This document shows positions 59,624 to 60,285 of a stretch of DNA of 60,285 nucleotides, in pieces. The translations under genes and the position numbers were made by a program. How positions within the stretch are numbered: the first letter of the stretch is position 1; each line of letters starts with the position of its first letter. The stretch comes from Myxococcales bacterium (GTDB lineage: Bacteria > Myxococcota_A > Polyangia > Haliangiales > Haliangiaceae), in NCBI GenBank assembly GCA_016794525.1, contig JAEUJY010000151.1, positions 1 to 60,285 of the forward strand, read 5' to 3'. The notes below the pieces were generated by a model, which was not told the DNA's origin, did not search any database, and saw nothing but the letters and a program-made list of their open reading frames with translations.

Positions 59624-60046
59624 CGGGGCGTAGCGTACTCCGGTGGGGACGCGGCGGTCGAGCGGCGGCCGGCTTCGGCGGCCAACCTCGCTGGATCGTT
59701 GGCGCGGATGGAGGCCCGGCGGGACGGTAGCGGCGGGGCGCCGGGCCGCTGAAAAAAAATGCGCGCGCGGCGTGACGGCCTGGATCTGCCCGCACGGGCC
59801 GGGATCGGCACGTCTCCTCGTCGCGCGGGCGTCGCGAAATTCGCAGCAATTCTAGATAATTCGAGCCGCCGACGGGAGGATGTGGCGGGCTGCGCGCTGC
59901 GGTGGCGATCGCGGGATCGCCGCCGCGCGCGAGTCATCATGCGGGGATGGCGCAGAAAAAATGCGCGATCCGCTGCGCCATTTCCTACGCGATTTCATGG
60001 AGCTACGCGGCAAAATCGGAGCGCGTAGAAAAAATCGCGATCGATG

Positions 60047-60075
60047 TTGACGCGTTCGGGGTCGTTCTGTATAAG
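60047..60075 (+). promoter_or_regulatory. rRNA operon promoter
   Basis: TTGACG (60047-60052), 17-base spacer, TATAAG (60070-60075). Two A6 tracts in related contexts (around 59951 and 60028) lie upstream, like UP or Fis-type sites. The 59624-60046 stretch holds no gene. Confidence 0.75.
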
Positions 60076-60285
60076 TCGCATCCCTCGACGGCAACCGACA
60101 CGGACGCCGCCGACGACTCGGTCTCTGAAAACTGAATAGCGGAAGAGAGAGCGTTGAGTTTGTGCTGCGCACCTGCCTTCGGGTGGGGCGACAGCAAAAC
60201 CAGCCGCTCCGAACCACGGCGCGAGCCGCGGAGAGGGGTGACTGGATGGATACGTAAGAACACTGATTCTAGGGAGACCCGCAAG
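60076..60285 (+). other. rRNA operon leader, cut by window edge
   Basis: The transcript start region continues with CTGAAAACTGAATAG, a sequence typical of bacterial rRNA leaders, and no open frame of note. The 16S gene itself would start beyond the window. The identity is inferred from promoter and leader only. Confidence 0.6.

Noticed and set aside
60076-60285. 16S rRNA gene start
   Set aside because: The conserved AGAGTTTGAT start of 16S rRNA is not inside the window; only promoter and leader are.

Overview
The window is very GC-rich bacterial DNA and looks like the chromosome of a myxobacterium (Myxococcota, Polyangia or Haliangiales type). Supporting signs are several Ser/Thr kinases, PP2C and SpoIIE phosphatases, a PilZ protein, many lipoproteins whose lipobox is followed by a Gly/Asp linker, GH44 and haloalkane dehalogenase genes, frequent GTG starts and frequent ATGA/GTGA stop-start overlaps. 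The taxon is an inference from gene content; no rRNA gene lies inside the window.

Layout. 1-40 kb is ordinary accessory and housekeeping DNA. It holds a partial HNH endonuclease, secreted esterases and lipoproteins, RluF, a CBM20 protein, an XRE regulator divergent from a small membrane protein across a perfect operator-like palindrome, a B12-binding radical SAM protein with a methyltransferase, and a haloalkane dehalogenase with DhlA-like residue numbering. It continues with an aminotransferase / RpiB-like / CDP-alcohol phosphatidyltransferase operon, PepP, a response regulator, a four-gene PP2C operon, a membrane Ser/Thr kinase, DUF2760-Hsp70, GH44, malic enzyme, a UGA-containing SelW-like selenoprotein, a fasciclin lipoprotein and a glycine-rich RRM protein.

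40.2-48.1 kb is the most unusual part: an island of about 39 tRNA or tRNA-like genes, all on the minus strand, with anticodons for all 20 amino acids and mostly G or C at the wobble position. Many carry C instead of the near-universal U33 or G instead of U55, three are interrupted in the anticodon stem by a 50-61 nt structured element, and one lacks D and anticodon arms. Between them lie an HNH nuclease, a Ro60/TROVE RNA-binding protein, several structured repeat elements that could be Y-RNA-like, and a copy of the helix 69-71 segment of 23S rRNA. A strong promoter with an A-tract lies upstream, resembling the rrn promoter at the right end. A backup or decoy tRNA set with its own RNA quality-control protein is the reading I prefer, as inference.

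48.7-60.3 kb carries a long Hsp70-DUF3731 protein (partner of the DUF2760-Hsp70 pair on the far side of the island), a membrane SpoIIE phosphatase, a PilZ/pseudo-receiver protein, and a four-gene operon of two Ser/Thr kinases, a LysM protein and a lipoprotein. The window ends in the promoter and leader of an rRNA operon.
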